NCBI RefSeq assembly: GCF_949987535.1 | Contig: NC_080066.1 | Span: 131,544,335 to 131,608,334 of the forward strand | From: Balaenoptera acutorostrata | Lineage: Eukaryota > Chordata > Mammalia > Artiodactyla > Balaenopteridae | Length of the DNA stretch: 64,000 bases | Direction: 5' to 3' | Shown: positions 1 to 12,553 of the stretch, one piece after another | How positions within the stretch are numbered: position 1 is the first letter of the stretch | How the letters are laid out: each line of letters opens with the position of its first letter | Notes under the pieces: model-generated | Databases searched by the model: none | Told to the model about the DNA's origin: nothing | The model's input: the letters and a program-made list of their open reading frames with translations, nothing else | Position numbers and translations under genes: made by a program

Positions 1-53
1 ATTTTCCATGAAAGATTATGACATCCTCTTTCAAAAACAATAGGAAAATAGGT

Positions 54-75
54 AAAAAAAAAAAAAAAAAAAAAA
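54..75 (+). repeat. Poly-A tract, 22 A
   Basis: This is an uninterrupted A run. It could be the tail of a small insertion, but no recognisable element body precedes it within the window. Confidence 0.85.
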
Positions 76-129
76 GCAAATCACCTCACCACTCCAATGT
101 AAATGGTTAAAGCATTTTGATATTTCCTT

Positions 130-380
130 TCAGTTTTTTTTCCGAGCTAGATTTAGTTATAGCTGCAATTATAGTATGTGACAATTTTATCTCCTCCCAC
201 TTAACACCATATCATAGGCATTTCCCATGTTGCCGCCATCAATAAATGTTACTGGTTACATAAATATCTGATTGCGTGGCTTATCATAATTTATTTAACC
301 TATTTTTTGACACTTAAAGTTCTTCCTAATTTTTTGACAGTTCATACATTCATTATTGTTGATCTTCCTTTCTGATTTTT
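130..380. repeat. Possible degraded LINE-like segment
   Basis: AT-rich sequence contains CATAATTTATTTAACC and similar phrases also found near 23.9 kb, where an old LINE in antisense is likelier. Too degraded for a firm call. Confidence 0.3.
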
Positions 381-1800
381 TTATTTTCATAAAATATACA
401 TAAAACTTACTATTTTAACTATTTTTAATTGGACAATTCCGTGGCATTACATACATCCACATTGTTGTGCAACCATCATCACCAACCATCTCCAGAACTT
501 TTTCTTCTTCCCAGACTGAAGCTCTGTACCCATTAAACACTAACTCTACATTCCCCCCTCCTCCCAGCCCCTGGCAGCCATCAGTCTGCTTTCTGTCTCT
601 AGGAATTTGACTACTCTAGTAGTCCCCCCTCATATGAGTGGAATCATACAGTATTTGTCCTTTTGTGACTGGCTTATTTTTCTTACATAATGTCTTCAAG
701 GTGTATCCATGTTGTAGCTTGTGTCAGAAGTCCCCTCTTTTTAAGGCTGGATAATATTCCATTGTATGTATATACCACATTTTGTTTATCCATTCATCCA
801 TTGATGGTCACTCAGGTTGCTTCCACCTTTTGGCTGTTGTGAATAAAGTTGTTATGAACATGAGAAGACAAATATCTGTGTGAGTTCCTGTTTCACTTTT
901 TTTGGTTCTTGTTTTGGTATATACCCTGAAGTGGAATTGCTGGCTCATATGGTGATTCTGTTTAAAACTTTTCTTTTGAGAAATCATTATACTATTTTCC
1001 ACAGCAGCTGCACGATTTACATTCCCACCAACAATGCACAGGGTTCCAATTTCTCTACATTCTCACTAACACTTATTGTTGTCTGTTTAAAAAAAAAAAA
1101 ACAGCCATCCTAGTGGGTGTGAAGTGGTATCTCATTGTGGTTTTGATCTGCATTTCCCTAATGACTAGTAATCCTGAGCGTCTTTTCACGTGCTTATTGT
1201 GTATCTTCTTTGGCGAAAAGTCTATTCAAGTCCTTTGCCCATTTTTAAATTGGGTTGTTTGGTTTTTCTGCTGTTTTTTGATGCACAAAGTTTATAAATT
1301 TTCATGAAGTCCAATTTGTCTACTTTTTCTTTTGTTGCCTGTGCCTTTGGTGTCATATCCAAGAAATCATTGCCAAATCCAGTGTCATGAAGCATTTGCC
1401 CTATGTTTTCATCTAAGAGTTTTATAGTTTCAATTCTTACATTTCAATCTTTGATCTACCTTGGGTTAATTTTTATACATGGCTTTAGGTAACTGCCCAG
1501 CTTCATTCTTTTGCATGAGGATAGCCAGTGTCCCCAGCATCATTTGTTACAAAACTTCCTTTTTCCCATTGAATGGTCTTGGAACCCTTGTCAAAAATCA
1601 TTTGACCATATGTGTGAGAGTTTATTTCTGGGTTCTATTCAATAGTGGTCTTTTGTCTATCTTTATGCCCGTATTATACTTCATAGCTTTGCAGTACATT
1701 TTGTAATCAGGAAGTGTGAGAACTCCAATCATGCCCTTCTTTTGCAAGATTGTTTTGACTATTTGGAGTCTCCTAATATTTTGACAGCTGATTTGTTATT
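380..1800 (-). mobile_element. L1 LINE, antisense, ORF2/3' region, degraded
   Basis: The + strand shows the antisense L1 pattern in order: a phrase ending CATTGTATGTATATACCACA, then CATTTCCCTAATGACTAGT, TTTTGTTGCCTGTGCC and CAAGAAATCATTGCCAAA. These are the reverse complement of the 3' part of L1 ORF2. Many stops and indels make it a dead copy. The end near 1800 is approximate. Confidence 0.85.
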
Positions 1801-2852
1801 GCTTTTAAACTTTTAATATAATTAAAATAAAAAATAAAATGTAGGCTTTAAAATCTCTTTATCGGAATTGGTGAAAGAAACCAACTTTGATGTGAAGATT
1901 GTTTTGTGATTTTGACTGGCGGGGGTGGAGAGATCAAATTTTAAATTCACTGTTTGATTTATTTTCTTCTGACATCTAGCATGTTTCTGTCAAACTACCA
2001 CCACCGTCTGTTGGTCTGGGCTCAAGGAATGCAAATTACTATATTTTATTATTTTACTTTAAAATTGGAAAGTAAAGAAAGGTTAAGTTTCTGCTTCTTA
2101 GGGGGAAAAAACACCCACAGGTTAAACCCTTAAAAATGCAACACAGGTGACCTACAGCTAATACGCTACTCCTCTCTGCTATAGGAGGCTTGACTAAATT
2201 GTTCCCAAAAAATGTTTTTACATTTCAGCCGCCAGTGCATCAATGCTGCTAGGTAGCAGAAACCTCAGCAGTCACCATTCACTATCCAAATGGCATCTGC
2301 TCTAGACTATGCAGAACTGACTGGTACTGAAAGTCCAGATAACAAGCACAGACTGGATCTGAGTGCTGTAACCCAAAGTAAGTCTGCTTTTGAGGCAAAA
2401 AAGACGGAATTGTGTTTACTTTCCAGAACAATCAGCTCAATGATAATTTTATGACCTAAATGTGCTGAAATAAATACATTACTCAGGCCTCATAAAATTC
2501 TATGTCTGCCTCTATAAATTTCCTTCTCAAGCAAGGTTTTTTGGTGCCAAAGGAGCTGTGGGAGTGTTGGGGGCTCTGACTACTCTGAAGAAGCTTCACT
2601 GTTGCACTGCCAAGAGTCTTTGAGTTTCAAGGCTGTTTGCCATTGGCTCCTGTAGTCCATGGTTCAAGCTTCTTGGAAGGACTCAACATCCCTAAATTCC
2701 TGGCTCTCAACTCCCCCTGTTGCCACAATGGATGCTGGTCCATTTTTAAAGCATTTTAATGAACTGTTTCGCAATGATCACAGTAGCCTGTGATAAAAAT
2801 CACTGTTAAAAATTAAACAGTGGGGTTCCCAGAAGCAGCATTTTTGGGTGTT
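1801..2852. other. Intronic sequence with no recognised element
   Basis: AT-rich unique-looking sequence between the antisense L1 and the first SINE target-site duplication. No coding potential or motif stands out. Confidence 0.5.
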
Positions 2853-2867
2853 TCATAACTAACTTTT

Positions 2868-3237
2868 TTTTTTTTATAAGATTAAAAAATTTTTATTTAT
2901 TTATATATTTATTTTTGGCTGCGTTGGGTCTTTGTTGCTGAGCACGGGCTTTCTCTAGGGACTGCGAGCAGGGGCTACTCTTCTTTGCAGTGTGCGGGCT
3001 TCTCCTTGCAGTGGCTTCTCTTGTTGTGGAGCACGGGCTCTAGGCGCACGGGCTTCAGTAGTTGTGGCACGTGGGCTCAGTAGCTGTGGCTCAAGGGCTT
3101 AGAGCGCAGACTCAGTAATTGTGGTGCACGGACTTAGCTGCTCCGCGGCATGTGGGATCTTCCCAGACCAGGGCTCGAACCCATGTCCCCTGCGTTGGCA
3201 GGGGGATTCTTAAACACCGCGCCACCACGGAAGTCCC
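2868..3237 (-). mobile_element. CHR-type tRNA-derived SINE (long form)
   Basis: It lies in reverse orientation: an AT-rich tail at 2868-2920, a CHR body, then the tRNA-like head ending GGAAGTCCC. It is flanked by a 15-bp target-site duplication matching at 14 of 15 (2853-2867 and 3238-3252, TCATAACTAACTTTT). The body contains the repeated AGTAGTTGTGGC-type units of the longer CHR subfamily. Confidence 0.93.
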
Positions 3238-3345
3238 TCATAATTAACTTTTAGTTTCTCAATTAATCTAGCAAGATTTCCCATCTTATGGAAATCAGCC
3301 AGATAATTAAATCTTTTAAGAGTATAAATATTTTTTTCTCTGAGT

Positions 3346-3544
3346 GTTTTTTTTTAAAGATCTTTTTGATGTGGACCATTTTTTAAAGTCTTTATTGAAT
3401 TTGTTACAATATTGCTTCTGTTTTATGTTTTGGTTTTTTTGGCCGCAAGGCATTTGGGATCTTAGCTCCCGGATCAGGGATCAAACCTGTACCCCCTGCA
3501 TTGGAAGGCGAAGTTTTAAACACTGGACGGCCAGGGAAGTCCCT
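3346..3544 (-). mobile_element. Short tRNA-derived SINE of the CHR/Bov-tA group
   Basis: This short form has a T-rich tail, then GGCCGCAAGGCATTTGGGAT, the tRNA B-box region ATCAAACCTGTACC and the GGCCAGGGAAGTCCC head, all in reverse. CTCTGAGTGT occurs just before and just after it, consistent with a target-site duplication. Confidence 0.85.
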
Positions 3545-3775
3545 CTCTGAGTGTCTTTATCAGCTTTCTTACTTGCTACCTTCTTTACTCTGTGTTATTT
3601 CTACCACTTATTATTATTTATTTCTACATTATATTTTTTTATGAAAAACAATCCTTAGGAAGCCAGGCCATATCACTTTTTCTTTGAGTTCCACATTTCT
3701 GTGCAGTGGCTCTCATGCTCCGGAGAAACCCTTGGCACCATGTTTGCAGCTGGCTGGATTTAAGGAGTTTCTTTT

Positions 3776-4127
3776 ATTTATTTATTTTTTATTTTTAATT
3801 TTTTTTGACTGCATTGGGTCTTCGTTGCTATATGCAGGCTATCTCTAGTTGCGGCGAGCGGGGGCTACTCTTCGTTGCAGTGCGCGGGCTTCTCCTTGTG
3901 ATGGTTTCTCTTGCTGTGGAGCACAGGGTCTAGGCCCGTGGGTTTCAGTAGTTGCGGCACGTGGGCTCAGTAGTTGTGGCTCGCAGGTTCTAGAGCGCAG
4001 GCTCAGTAGTTGTGGCACACGGGCTTAGTTGCTCCGTGGCATGTGGGATCTTCCCAGACCAGGGATTGAACCTGTGTCCCCTGCATTGGCAGCCGGATTC
4101 TTAATCACTGTGCCTCCAGGGAAGTCC
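3776..4127 (-). mobile_element. CHR-type SINE (long form)
   Basis: Reverse copy with the (ATTT)n tail at its left end, GCATTGGGTCTTCGTTGC, repeated AGTAGTTGTGGC units and the head ending CCAGGGAAGTCC. It is closely similar to the copy at 2868. The duplication flanks are unclear. Confidence 0.92.
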
Positions 4128-6300
4128 GGATTTTCTTTTCTTAAGAAGGAAATGTACAAGTTGCAGGAGTGACACAAATAGGAACTTGGAAACAATCTTC
4201 CCTTTTTCATGTGCATTAAAGCCTAAACCAGCTCTCAGGGGACAATTAATCTGTGGTCCACTGTTTCAGAGAAGGCTTCCACAATTTTATAAGCAGTCAC
4301 CATCTCTTCTGGATGGCAAGTCCTACTGATCACTTGAAGAGCTTTATTTTGTTGAGTGGCAAATTTATAAAGGTCATTTCTTGGGTCAGGATATGACACT
4401 GTACCTTTTCAGAAAAGGAGAATTTGAGAACAGACTGTTGTGCCCCTTTGAATGCTTAGACTTTTTTAGTGTCAGGGAGTAACCCATGAGAGCTTATACA
4501 GTACAAATGTGAAATTTCATTCTGCCTATCCACAACTACATTTTCCCACCACATCTCGAACAGGCCAATCTCTCGCCACTCAGCTCAGGTGATACAAAGA
4601 GCAGCAAGAACTGAGGTTAATTAAGGGGAATTTCATTATTTTATCCAATATTGACCTTGACACCTTTCCTCCACCTCCATTCACCTCTCCATCATACATG
4701 TGGCTCTTTAAAAATTGTTCTTTAAATCTTCTTTTTAATAAATACTTTTTCTCATAGTATTCTCTCTCATCATGGGGTCTGGAGGGATAACACTAATGAA
4801 TTTTTAGTCTAAGTAAATACTAACATTCTCTCTCTCATATTTCAAGATATTATTTCTTAAATAGAATCTATACATTTCCATCACCATTTAAAACAATTTC
4901 CTCTAAGTATAATGCAATTCTTTTTTTTTTTTCTGTCTAAGATACAAGTACTTTCAAGATACAGTCTTGAAGAATTTATTCTTCACAGGTCCCTTTGGTC
5001 AGTGGGGATAGTTTTTTCTATGTGTTCCATAATGTCCTGAAGCAAGATGCCCAACTGATACTTGGAATTAACTCTTTGGTGAGTTACAGGTGAAGTACTT
5101 TGACCATTAGATTCATCTAGTAAAATAAATAATTCTCTTGATTTTCTCCTAGAGTAGAATATTATCTCCTATATTATTACATTCATTGAAACTTAGAGGC
5201 ATTTAAATTAAGGAAGAACATTTTTAATTTCTCACGTGCCACCATTCTCCCACATGGTTTATGGAAATATGGCAGCTATTTCCCCCATTCTCTAGATACC
5301 ATCCTCTGTACTAGTGTTATTAATTTAACCACATTGGCAACTAATTATTTCAAAGACAAGTCTGAGGCTTTGAGTTTTTAATCAATAAAAGTATCATTTA
5401 GGCCTATTAAATAAATAAAACACATACCTGTTTTGAGGAAGGCTTGAGATTTTAACAGTAAAACTGTGAACTTTCTATCTCAGAAGTGTGAATGCCAATA
5501 ACCCCATCAATAAACATTGAGTGGAATATCCAAAGCATGCTCTTAGTGTATAGAATACTGTATCCTTGTACAGAGAAGTTAATGAAGGAAGAAATACAAG
5601 GTATTTGGAGAGAGAGAAGCATCCTGGTGTGGTCCCACCCACACAGGAGAACATTTACAATTTATGGTGTTCCGCAATGAAAGTGATGCATCCAGTATGG
5701 TGTCTTGTAAGATGTGAGATATGGTGGATTATTCCATCATCTTCAAAGTGTGCTTTAAGTGTCCTCTGGAGTTAAGAATGTCACTCATATATGGGTTTAG
5801 GCAAAGGGCATTAAAGAAGTTCTGTGACTATGCTTCATTGGCATTGCCAGAGTGGGTTGAGGGTGTTTAAAGGTATGTCCTCCAACTTTGGTGAGTTCCA
5901 ACTGTGAGTGGTGGCATCCTGATGATTCCACGGGCCTCTTGGGCACTCTATTCCTTACAGGCCCTCTGTGACTTTTGCTCCTACACGGTGGGAAGCAGAG
6001 GACCACAGAATTTGCCAAATGAATTCCCCATTAATGATAGGCTTGTAATCAATAATAACTGTGGTTAAATTATGAAAGTTGACCCCCAAAAGACTTCTGC
6101 TGAGGGCAAAGGTTTCAAGCGTTCCAGTGTGCCTAATTTTTCCAAATGTCTTCACTGTAATGAACTAATGGAACTCCTTGCCAGTAGTTTTATGGGAATT
6201 GAGTGGGTTATTGACTTTTTCTTTCTAGTTTGTTGCTTTTCTTTCTAGAAATGACTGTAACAGTCAAATCCTATCTAATTATTTTTAAATTCTTTGTGAG
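4128..6300. other. Intronic sequence, mostly unassigned
   Basis: No repeat is recognised with confidence. 5480-6200 is somewhat less AT-rich and has overlapping short open frames on the minus strand (5797-6155) that could be remains of an old retroelement, but I could not identify one. Confidence 0.4.
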
Positions 6301-6309
6301 CTTGGTCAT

Positions 6310-6381
6310 CTTTCCTTCCCTCCTTCCTTCCTGACTACCTTCTTCCTTTTCTTCCATTCTCTCTCTCTCTCTTTCTCTCTC
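6310..6381 (+). repeat. CT-rich low-complexity tract
   Basis: Runs of CCTTCCTTCC followed by (CT)n. A polypyrimidine microsatellite. Confidence 0.85.
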
Positions 6382-7690
6382 AACCTGAATCAAAGGATTA
6401 CTTGCCTATTATGAAGCATTGGCAAAATGGCTTAAGCAAGCCAGTAATATCCCTAGTGTAAATTTCTACTCTTAATGATATGGCCGTATAACTAATTTTT
6501 TTGCTAACATAATGGGGACATACAGGCAATACATGGTAAATAATAACAAAGATAACAATGACAATCATGGTAATGAATCTAACAAAACTCAATGGTACAC
6601 TTGGATTCAAAATCAAGCATTCCATAGATAACTACAGTTGGGACATGGAAGCCCTCTGTAAAAGTGAAAGCTCTATAAAACAGTAAGCTTTATGATTATC
6701 CCTCAGCATTCTCACTGAGTAATGTCATTGGTATGTTAATTTACCAACCACACATGGAAATTAAAGATTAGATTTTCTCAGAATATATTTGAATAGCTAT
6801 AATTATTTTTTTTTTCTTTCAGAGGCTCTAGAGTTGCAAGGGAACCAAGAAACCAAGAAGACACCTGTCACCTATCACCTATCATCATAGTTGTGTACTA
6901 TTCAACACATGAATTCATTCTAAAATATTGGGGAGAGAACACATTTAAGATGATTGTGGAATTATTTCAAATTCTGAATGTTACATAAATAAAAATAATT
7001 CTCAGATATTTCTTTGGGCTTACCAAAAGAAAAATGACATTTGTAAAAGTTCCTGAAAAAAAGCATAGATCTCATTAATGGCACATTTTAAGTGTTGTCA
7101 CAAATTCCCTCTGAGGATCACAGACAATGAAGATATTTTAAAGACTTACTCAGCTAAGGAAGACCTGGGAAGGATGTTAACAACATACGCAGTTCATACA
7201 AGAAAACTGGGGACCCAGCTGACTCTGCTGATAGTGGGAATATTGCCCAAGTAGTACCAAATGTGAGTTAGTAATAATTTTTGAAAGCTCAAAAGCATTT
7301 TTTCTCTCCAGTAGCTTTCTGACATTTGATTAGTTTACCACACCCTGAAAACAGACATTTGGCTCCCAGTGTGTTTTCAAACCACAGAACAGCATTAACT
7401 ATAATTTATATTTCAGACAGTGTTCCTAAAATATGGTCACATCTGCATATGCCTCAAAGCCTTTTTTTCAGCTTTTAAAAATAGCTCACCAAATTTGGTG
7501 CACTATTTTATGCGATGATCAATTATACTCAAGCCGCTAAAGAATTTCCTAGGTTCAGAGACAATCACACCAGCACATAGGCTAATTTTACAATATGAAC
7601 TCTGGTATTATGGAAAATGAGTCCCTAGGAGCACTTCTTCAGTGTGCTGAGTGAGACCATATTTCCAGTCTTCCAATGACAGCAACCCTA
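6382..7690. other. Intronic sequence with no recognised element
   Basis: AT-rich, no clear repeat, no plausible coding region. Confidence 0.45.
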
Positions 7691-7694
7691 AAGC

Positions 7695-7900
7695 TAATAT
7701 CTTGAGTACTGTGCTAAGCGCTTTACAATGCCCTGTGAGGTGTCGACTACGTCTAGCCTTATTTTACACGCAGGTGAAAGAAATGGAGCTGTAGACTTGT
7801 CCATGGTTAGAGACCTAGTAAGTGATAAAGTTTGTCCTCACACCCCGTTCTCTATGACCCAGAATCTGGGCTCCTCATCCCTCAGCTCCATCTTGCCTCA
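7695..7900 (+). repeat. MIR SINE, forward, degraded
   Basis: It includes ACTGTGCTAAGCGCTTTACA, a hallmark MIR phrase, then TTATTTTACACGCAGGTGA and GAGACCTAGTAAGTG in the expected order. Ancient, with many substitutions. Confidence 0.8.
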
Positions 7901-9475
7901 GAACCAGAACTGTACAATCTGCTCAAGCAATCAGTGCTTTCAGAGAGGGGCATGAGTAGATTATAAAGACTGCCTTTATGCACACTTGCTTTCCAGCTCC
8001 CCTAGCCTTTTGGATGGCTCAAGAAGAGAAAGTTTCCAGAAAAACACACACATACAACTCTCCTCTTTGTCAGCAAAAAGCAGGCCCCCAAGAGAACTCT
8101 GCCAAAGGGAAGCGGAAGACCATAAGATTACCCCTGCCAGACCGTGAGTGATGGGCTAGCCAACAAAGACAGAAAGAAGTACTGTGCTTGGCAAGCGACG
8201 TCTATAAAAGGCCAGTCTTTTCTCACAAATCTGAGGAGCCACAGAAGTGACAAGAAAGGGAAGAGGCAGGAGGAGAAAAGCAGAGGGAGGGAGACATGGA
8301 GGCTGGCATCAGCAGTCACGGTGTCGACCTTGCTGGCTGTTTTCAGAAGCAGTGACATACAATCCGCGGAGAAACAAATCACTCGAGACGGAAGACAGAA
8401 CAGCTTTGCTGCCGTGGGCCACAGCCAGCCACCTGTCTCTCGTTCCAGTAGCCCTTTGGGATCTGGGGCAGGGAACTCCACCCTGGGCAGGGTGTAATGA
8501 GGGCAGGCAGCTGCCTCCGCTCAGTGGTCCCCGAGTGCATCAGTGTGCCTGGCCGGTCAGACCACCAGCACCGATGAACTGACACTGGACGTGGGGTCCC
8601 CGAGACATTATTTCGGCTATTCCTGTGCCATCCTCATCCGTACCCACAGCACAGCCTATAACTGATTTCCACACAGTCCCGTCCTGCAGAGGCAGCACTA
8701 AGGAGAGGGAGACAGGGGGCTCTGCAGTTTTTGATATGGATAAATGATGTGTTCTCAATCCTCGGTCCCCTATCTGTCCAGATTGCTGCCCTTACATCTC
8801 TCCCGTATAGAAAACCCGGAGTTGCCACTATCGTCACCCTATGACTTAACACAAACTGTTCCCAGTGTTCTGTTTAAAGATGCCAGGAAAGTGTCTGCAA
8901 TGTTTCACAAAAGAGACGTCCATTAAGGAAAAAGTTAACATTTTATGGCTACATATTAAAATGGCTGGTCCACTATTAGAGGGAAATCCCAGCTGTCCAG
9001 CTCATTACCCGAAGACAGCTGTGGTTTTATTCTAGATACTCTATGTGGTTCAAATGACATTTTAAGTTCCACTATAACAATAAAAGTTCTGGGTTTCCGA
9101 AGGGTGCTAAAAGGAAGGGCTCTGGTGATAACGTTTTTAGTAGTGTTAGAGCAGGAGATGGACACAGAAAGCATCCATCGGTCCTCATGACGAGCTGGAT
9201 GCAGCAAGACCAGGGTGCACTCTGCGGATCACCCTCTTCCTTCCGCACAGCTTGGCCCATCCCTGCAGGCAAGAACGCAAGTCGCCATCAACACACGCCT
9301 CCCAGAGTTTGGGCTCCTCCAATGCCAGCTTTTCCATGAGGCGCTCTGTGACCCTTTTAGCTGGAAGTAACTTTGCCCTCCTCACAACTCTACCGACATG
9401 GGCCACCTTCTCCTGGAAGCTCACTTTCTACCTGCGTTGGAGTCATCTGTGGGTGTGACTGATCTCATCCACAGG
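7901..9475. other. GC-richer unique intronic sequence
   Basis: Several CpGs and open frames of 110-120 codons on both strands at 8128-8582. These overlap in antisense and show no family similarity, so I read them as chance frames in GC-rich DNA. Confidence 0.4.
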
Positions 9476-9600
9476 ACTGTAAGCCCCATAATCCTGAGTC
9501 ACCTTTGTGTCCCCCTCCCCCTGCCCCTGTGCCCAGCACTCAGCTCCTAGCAGGTGTGCCTTAGGTAGATGCTGGCTGACTGGTGAACGGATTAGGTAAA
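9476..9600 (+). repeat. L2 LINE 3' fragment, forward
   Basis: The order CTGTAAGCCCC, GTGCCCAGCACTCAGC, TAGGTAGATGCTGGCTGACT resembles the L2 3' terminus (chromosome-wide AATGTAAGCTCC to GTGCCTGGCAC pattern). Confidence 0.6.
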
Positions 9601-9654
9601 TCCCCGTATGCCTTCTCTCTGCATTGTACTACCAGCCAGAGGCAGTAGGGGGCC

Positions 9655-9880
9655 ACGGTCCAGATTCTGGGTTCTGAAGCCAGGTTACCAGGACTGGAAT
9701 TCTGGATCCTTGGACCAGTTCTTAATATCATGGTACCATGGTTTCCTCATCTCTAGAATGTGGACAATAGTAATAATGACCCTGCAGAGTTGTTGTGAGG
9801 AATAGAGGAGTTGATCCCTGTAACACAGTTTGTATAGTGCTGCCTCAAAGAAAGTATCCCCGAACGTTAGCTATTGCTGT
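9655..9880 (-). repeat. MIR SINE, reverse
   Basis: Contains the reverse MIR core GTTTCCTCATCTCTAGAATG followed by AGTAATAATGACC and GTTGTTGTGAGGA in correct order. Confidence 0.8.
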
Positions 9881-12029
9881 TATGAAAGCCAGGGCTTGGT
9901 CATCAAGGATGCTCATTCTGTGTTGCTCCTGGGTAACTACAGAATCACATTTCACAGCACTTCTAGATTTTAATTCAGATAAAAAATGGTGACTCCAGAA
10001 GAAATTTTCATTTAGGCCTAAATTAGCTTGGATGAAAATGCTTATGGATTTAAACCCATTTTCCAGGTTGTTGCAGCTAAATGTATAAGATTAACAACCA
10101 CATAGTACAACCTTCAGAGAACTTTCTGGGTAATAAAACAGCATCTTTAATACACCCACACTTGTCTCCCGCACATTTTAGGAATGACTACATATGTTAC
10201 CATGAAACACACACACAGTCCAGTGGCCCTATACAAAAGTCAAAAGCAAAAACCTTGATCACAGACACTAAGGGACAGGAGCCTGGAAACTGATGAGCTA
10301 GAGAAAGTCGTCTAAGTAAAACTCGTCCTCAGTCAGCACTTTGTGAGTCATGCATGACACGGGTCAGTGTGGGTGTCTCCCGAGGAAAACCCAGGGCTCT
10401 CTTCATCACCTGCAGTTCACTGCAAAGGTGCCACAGGGCTGGGGTTGGTGTGGTGCCCCTCAGGGGCTTGTGTCCATTCTAAGATGAAACTGGGAGGGTC
10501 TTCCAGTTAGGCCCACCACCCCGAAACAGCAATGGCCTATCTGGAAGAAACGGTAAGATCCCCAGCCTTGGCTTGCTGTCCAAGCCAACAGACTGAGGCT
10601 CTCTGAACATTCAATCCCCGGGCACTTTTCTTTCCTAACTCCTGGTTCAGATTCCAACTTCGAGACCTGCAATTGTCTTTAACAAAGAATCTGCTGTGCC
10701 TCTCCTTGATGCAATTGCTCTTCTGTGTCACATCGGGAACACTCAAAGGGACATGGCCCTGATACAGCACCAGTGAGGTCAGGCCGGCCAACTTTATCGT
10801 AGGGCACAGCCCTCACAGGCCCTTTCTGGCTTGGACCCTGTTGTCACAGCTCAGCCTCCATGTCACAGGCACCTTCAGAGTGACAGGTGGGTAAGTCACA
10901 AAGGTAGGGGAGAAAGGTTTATATTCCAGCCACATCACTGCCCTGGCTTTGGGGAAGGAAGAAGCGGGTATGTGGATCTCAATGTGTTTTGAGGAGCTGC
11001 AGGTGGGTAGCAGAGGAGGGAACCTTAAGGAAGAAGATAGAGTTGGGGTTTCCTTCAACTTTGGAGAGACCTGTTAAGCTTCCCTCGGGAAATGTTTCTC
11101 TTTTCATGCTGCCCAGGTCCCCATGTTCACAGCAGAGTCCCCTGGGCCCTGGGTGCTGGTGTGTGTTGGGCACAGATTAAGGACGGTGACTCCGCTGCTC
11201 AAGGCTCAGCATTGCCGTCTTGCTGCAGGTCTTGCTGAGGTCTCGTGCCCCAGCAGGCAACTAGTTTCTTGCCTTGTTTCTAGTAACCATGAACTGGGCG
11301 CTGGCCCTGCTTGAAGCTTCCCTGCCACCAAGCTTTGGCCCCAAATCTTGTAAGCTCTGTTGTCTTAGTTCTTCATTTTGAAACTCTCCCTTGGCTCTCC
11401 TACTGGAACCCCACTCTTTTAGAAATGGGACCTCCTTTGGTTCTTCAGGGACTAAAGCCTGTTCCAAGCCTGCTGGGGATATCTGCCACTTCCTGGGCTG
11501 CTCACCAGCCGCCAGCTCCCCCGAGGCTGTGTCCACTCACTGTTGCCCAATACTGAAGCTCCCTGATGCTGACTGCCTGACCCCAACAGAGGACCAATAG
11601 TCAGACCTCACTTCTCCCTCCACCCCAAGGCCAGGCCAACATGGCACACTGCCCACCCACCACCCACTGGTAGCCACCCTGAGGCTACTGGCCATGTACG
11701 TGGCCCTCTCCTGATGGCCTACTTCTTGCTTCCTTCGGCTGGGCGCTGCCCGTCTATGTCTATCCACCCTGCTCTCACGTGTTGTTGCCCTGCTCCAAGG
11801 GGGCAGTAGATGGGGTATCAGATGTCTCCAGGAAGATCAGTCCTCCTGCCAACAGGGCCCCAGACTCGTAATCAATTGATTCTACTGTGTGATGACCAAA
11901 GTCTGTACAGCTGTTCAGTTGCATAGTTTGCTTCAGAAGTTAAGACAAATCTTGTTTGTTTTCTGGAAAGTACAGATTCCATTTCCCAATTCAAAAATAC
12001 ATTTGCCTCTGCATGGTTATCTGGCCACT
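9881..12029. other. Unique, moderately GC-rich intronic sequence
   Basis: No recognised repeat. Multiple overlapping short open frames in both directions show no domain. Includes a CCACC-rich stretch at 11650-11675. Confidence 0.4.
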
Positions 12030-12275
12030 CTGTCTAAAATTTCAACCCCCATCCTTCGTATTCCCCACCCATTTTTCCTTATTTTTTCTTAGCACTTTTT
12101 ACCAACATACTGCATATTTTACTTACTTATCTTGCTTCCTGTTTATCCCTTCTGGTAGGATATAAGCCCCAGGAGGGCAGGAATTTTTATTTATTTATTA
12201 CGTCTGTACCCAGAGCAATTCCTGGTCCAGAGAAATCCCTCAATGAGTATCGGTGATGTAAAGGAGGGAGTGAGT
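12030..12275 (+). repeat. L2 LINE 3' end, forward
   Basis: GGATATAAGCCCCAGGAGGG, then ACGTCTGTACCCAGAGCAAT and CTCAATGAGTAT match the L2 3' terminal pattern. It ends about 135 bp from the donor side of the 123-bp TRIM9 exon, in antisense to the gene. Confidence 0.75.
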
Positions 12276-12316
12276 GGTGAATGAAGGGAGGTGCCTGCTT
12301 CTCCCCGGCCGGGCTA

Positions 12317-12553
<237 letters not shown>

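Noticed and set aside
8128..8582. Overlapping 110-120 codon frames on both strands
   Set aside because: Antisense overlap of similar length is typical of stop-poor GC-rich DNA. No motif or family similarity is seen.
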